From contig JANWXM010000006.1 of assembly GCA_025055285.1 (NCBI GenBank), forward strand, positions 62,001 through 126,000: 64,000 nucleotides of DNA, written 5' to 3'. Made by a program: the position numbers and the translations under genes. This document shows, piece by piece, positions 63,315-64,000 of the stretch. The stretch is from Saprospiraceae bacterium (lineage in GTDB: Bacteria; Bacteroidota; Bacteroidia; Chitinophagales; Saprospiraceae). The notes below the pieces were generated by a model, which saw only the letters and a program-made list of their open reading frames with translations, had not been told where the DNA came from and did no database searches. Each line of letters starts with the position of its first letter. The stretch's first letter is position 1.

Positions 63315-64000
63315 TCACGCGCCCGGCCACTCGCGCAGCAGTGCGCCCAGGCGCCAGACATCCTCGAACGAATTGTACAAGGGTACGGGCGCTAACCGGA
63401 TGACGTCGGGTTCACGCCAGTCGGCCATGACGCCGCGGGCGCTCAGGTACTCGAACAGAGCCTTGCCCTGGTCGCCCATGCGCACCGACAACTGGCAACC
63501 GCGCATGGCCGGGTCACGTGGGGTAATGATGTGCAGGTTGGGCAGTCGTTGCCGCGCCTCGTCAAGCACGTACTCTAAGTAGCCCGTTAGCCGCAGGCTT
63601 TTGGCGCGCAGGGCCTCCATGCCGGCGGCGTCGAAGAGCTCTAAGCTGGCCAGGTGCGCGGCGAAAGAGAGGATTTGCGCATTGCTCAATTGCCAGCCCT
63701 CGGCACCGCGCATAGGTTTGAAGCCTTTGCGCATCAGGAAGCGCTCCTCTTCGCTGTGGCCCCACCAGCCGGCGAAGCGCGGCAGGTTTGGGTCGTTGCC
63801 GTGCCGTTCGTGCACAAACACGCCCGACGGACCGCCTGGGCCGGAGTTGAGGTACTTGTAGCTGCACCACACAGCAAAGTCGGCGCCCCATTCGTGCAGG
63901 CGCAGCGGCACATTACCTGCTGCGTGAGCCAGGTCGAAGCCGGCATATGCGCCTACGCGGTGCGCTGCTGCTGTAATGGCGGGCAGATCGTACCACTGGC
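63315..64000 (-). CDS. kynU: Kynureninase, partial (5' part beyond the window edge)
   Basis: The frame is open to the right edge, so the N-terminal half is missing. The visible about 228 residues contain GFDLAHAAGNVPL (PLP-contacting Asp and His), the Schiff-base Lys in WCSYKYLNSGPGG, the substrate-contacting RFAGWWGH segment, and a normal C-terminus (DVIRLAPVPLYNSFEDVW). It is a fold-type I PLP enzyme that splits kynurenine or 3-hydroxykynurenine into an anthranilate and alanine. With the tryptophan dioxygenase at 24.3 kb it completes two steps of the kynurenine route. Confidence 0.95.
   Translation of the reverse strand, partial: QWYDLPAITAAAHRVGAYAGFDLAHAAGNVPLRLHEWGADFAVWCSYKYLNSGPGGPSGVFVHERHGNDPNLPRFAGWWGHSEEERFLMRKGFKPMRGAEGWQLSNAQILSFAAHLASLELFDAAGMEALRAKSLRLTGYLEYVLDEARQRLPNLHIITPRDPAMRGCQLSVRMGDQGKALFEYLSARGVMADWREPDVIRLAPVPLYNSFEDVWRLGALLREWPGA

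Overview
The window reads as a chromosomal segment of a member of the Bacteroidota with roughly 50% GC. Four things point there. Two very large secreted proteins end in a type IX secretion (Por) C-terminal sorting domain. Many genes carry an exact TAnnTTTG motif, the Bacteroidota -7 promoter element, just upstream, usually without an obvious Shine-Dalgarno. There is an ExbB-ExbD-TonB operon. The family content also fits: kynurenine-pathway enzymes, a Bacteroidota-type ClpC, and a PstS-like/TPR pair. The species cannot be named from the sequence.

Layout. 1-9.3 kb: two thioredoxin-fold proteins, a fluoride channel, the rplU-rpmA operon (bL27 has a long extra C-terminal domain), a decayed Rpn-like gene, an SDR/cytochrome c pair, D-lactate dehydrogenase, PdxA and leucyl aminopeptidase. 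9.4-16 kb: a TPR-coiled coil-adenylate cyclase receptor, a membrane patatin phospholipase and a fatty acid hydroxylase. 16-30.5 kb: housekeeping genes, including lipoyl synthase, isocitrate dehydrogenase, a HEAT-cyclophilin lipoprotein, a VanY-like peptidase, PssA, pterin dehydratase, tryptophan dioxygenase, an OmpA lipoprotein, an ATP-grasp enzyme, bL25 and HtrA. 30.6-34.4 kb: the PstS-like/TPR cluster. 34.5-41.9 kb: an HDAC-like deacetylase, pterin/folate genes, UbiX, a PGM1-like peptide ligase, an HD-PycTM membrane protein, tRNA-Leu(GAG), and FolB fused to a cysteine-rich domain. 41.9-47.4 kb, minus strand: a cysteine/sulfur-carrier region. 47.9-53.3 kb: ClpC, TonB-ExbD-ExbB and a tiny transcription unit. 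53.5-64 kb: two giant secreted proteins flanking a decayed DUF4143 ATPase, then a partial kynureninase running off the right edge.

The most striking region is 43.3-47.4 kb. In transcription order on the minus strand it holds a 38-codon leader peptide with seven consecutive Cys codons, overlapping antiterminator and terminator arms, a Prx6-type peroxiredoxin interrupted by one in-frame TAG, a cysteine synthase, a JAMM metalloprotease, and a single protein that fuses a CysO/MoaD-like sulfur carrier to an E1-like adenylyltransferase and a rhodanese. It looks like a thiocarboxylate-dependent cysteine synthesis pathway, with carrier and activator fused, placed behind a cysteine-sensing transcription attenuator. 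The parts are seen in the sequence; the regulatory and processing logic is inferred.

Most intergenic gaps are short. The longer ones (3787-4310, 15498-16120, 19628-20058, 28691-29027, 47360-47930) show no convincing gene. No CRISPR array, intact insertion sequence, rRNA or replication origin was seen.
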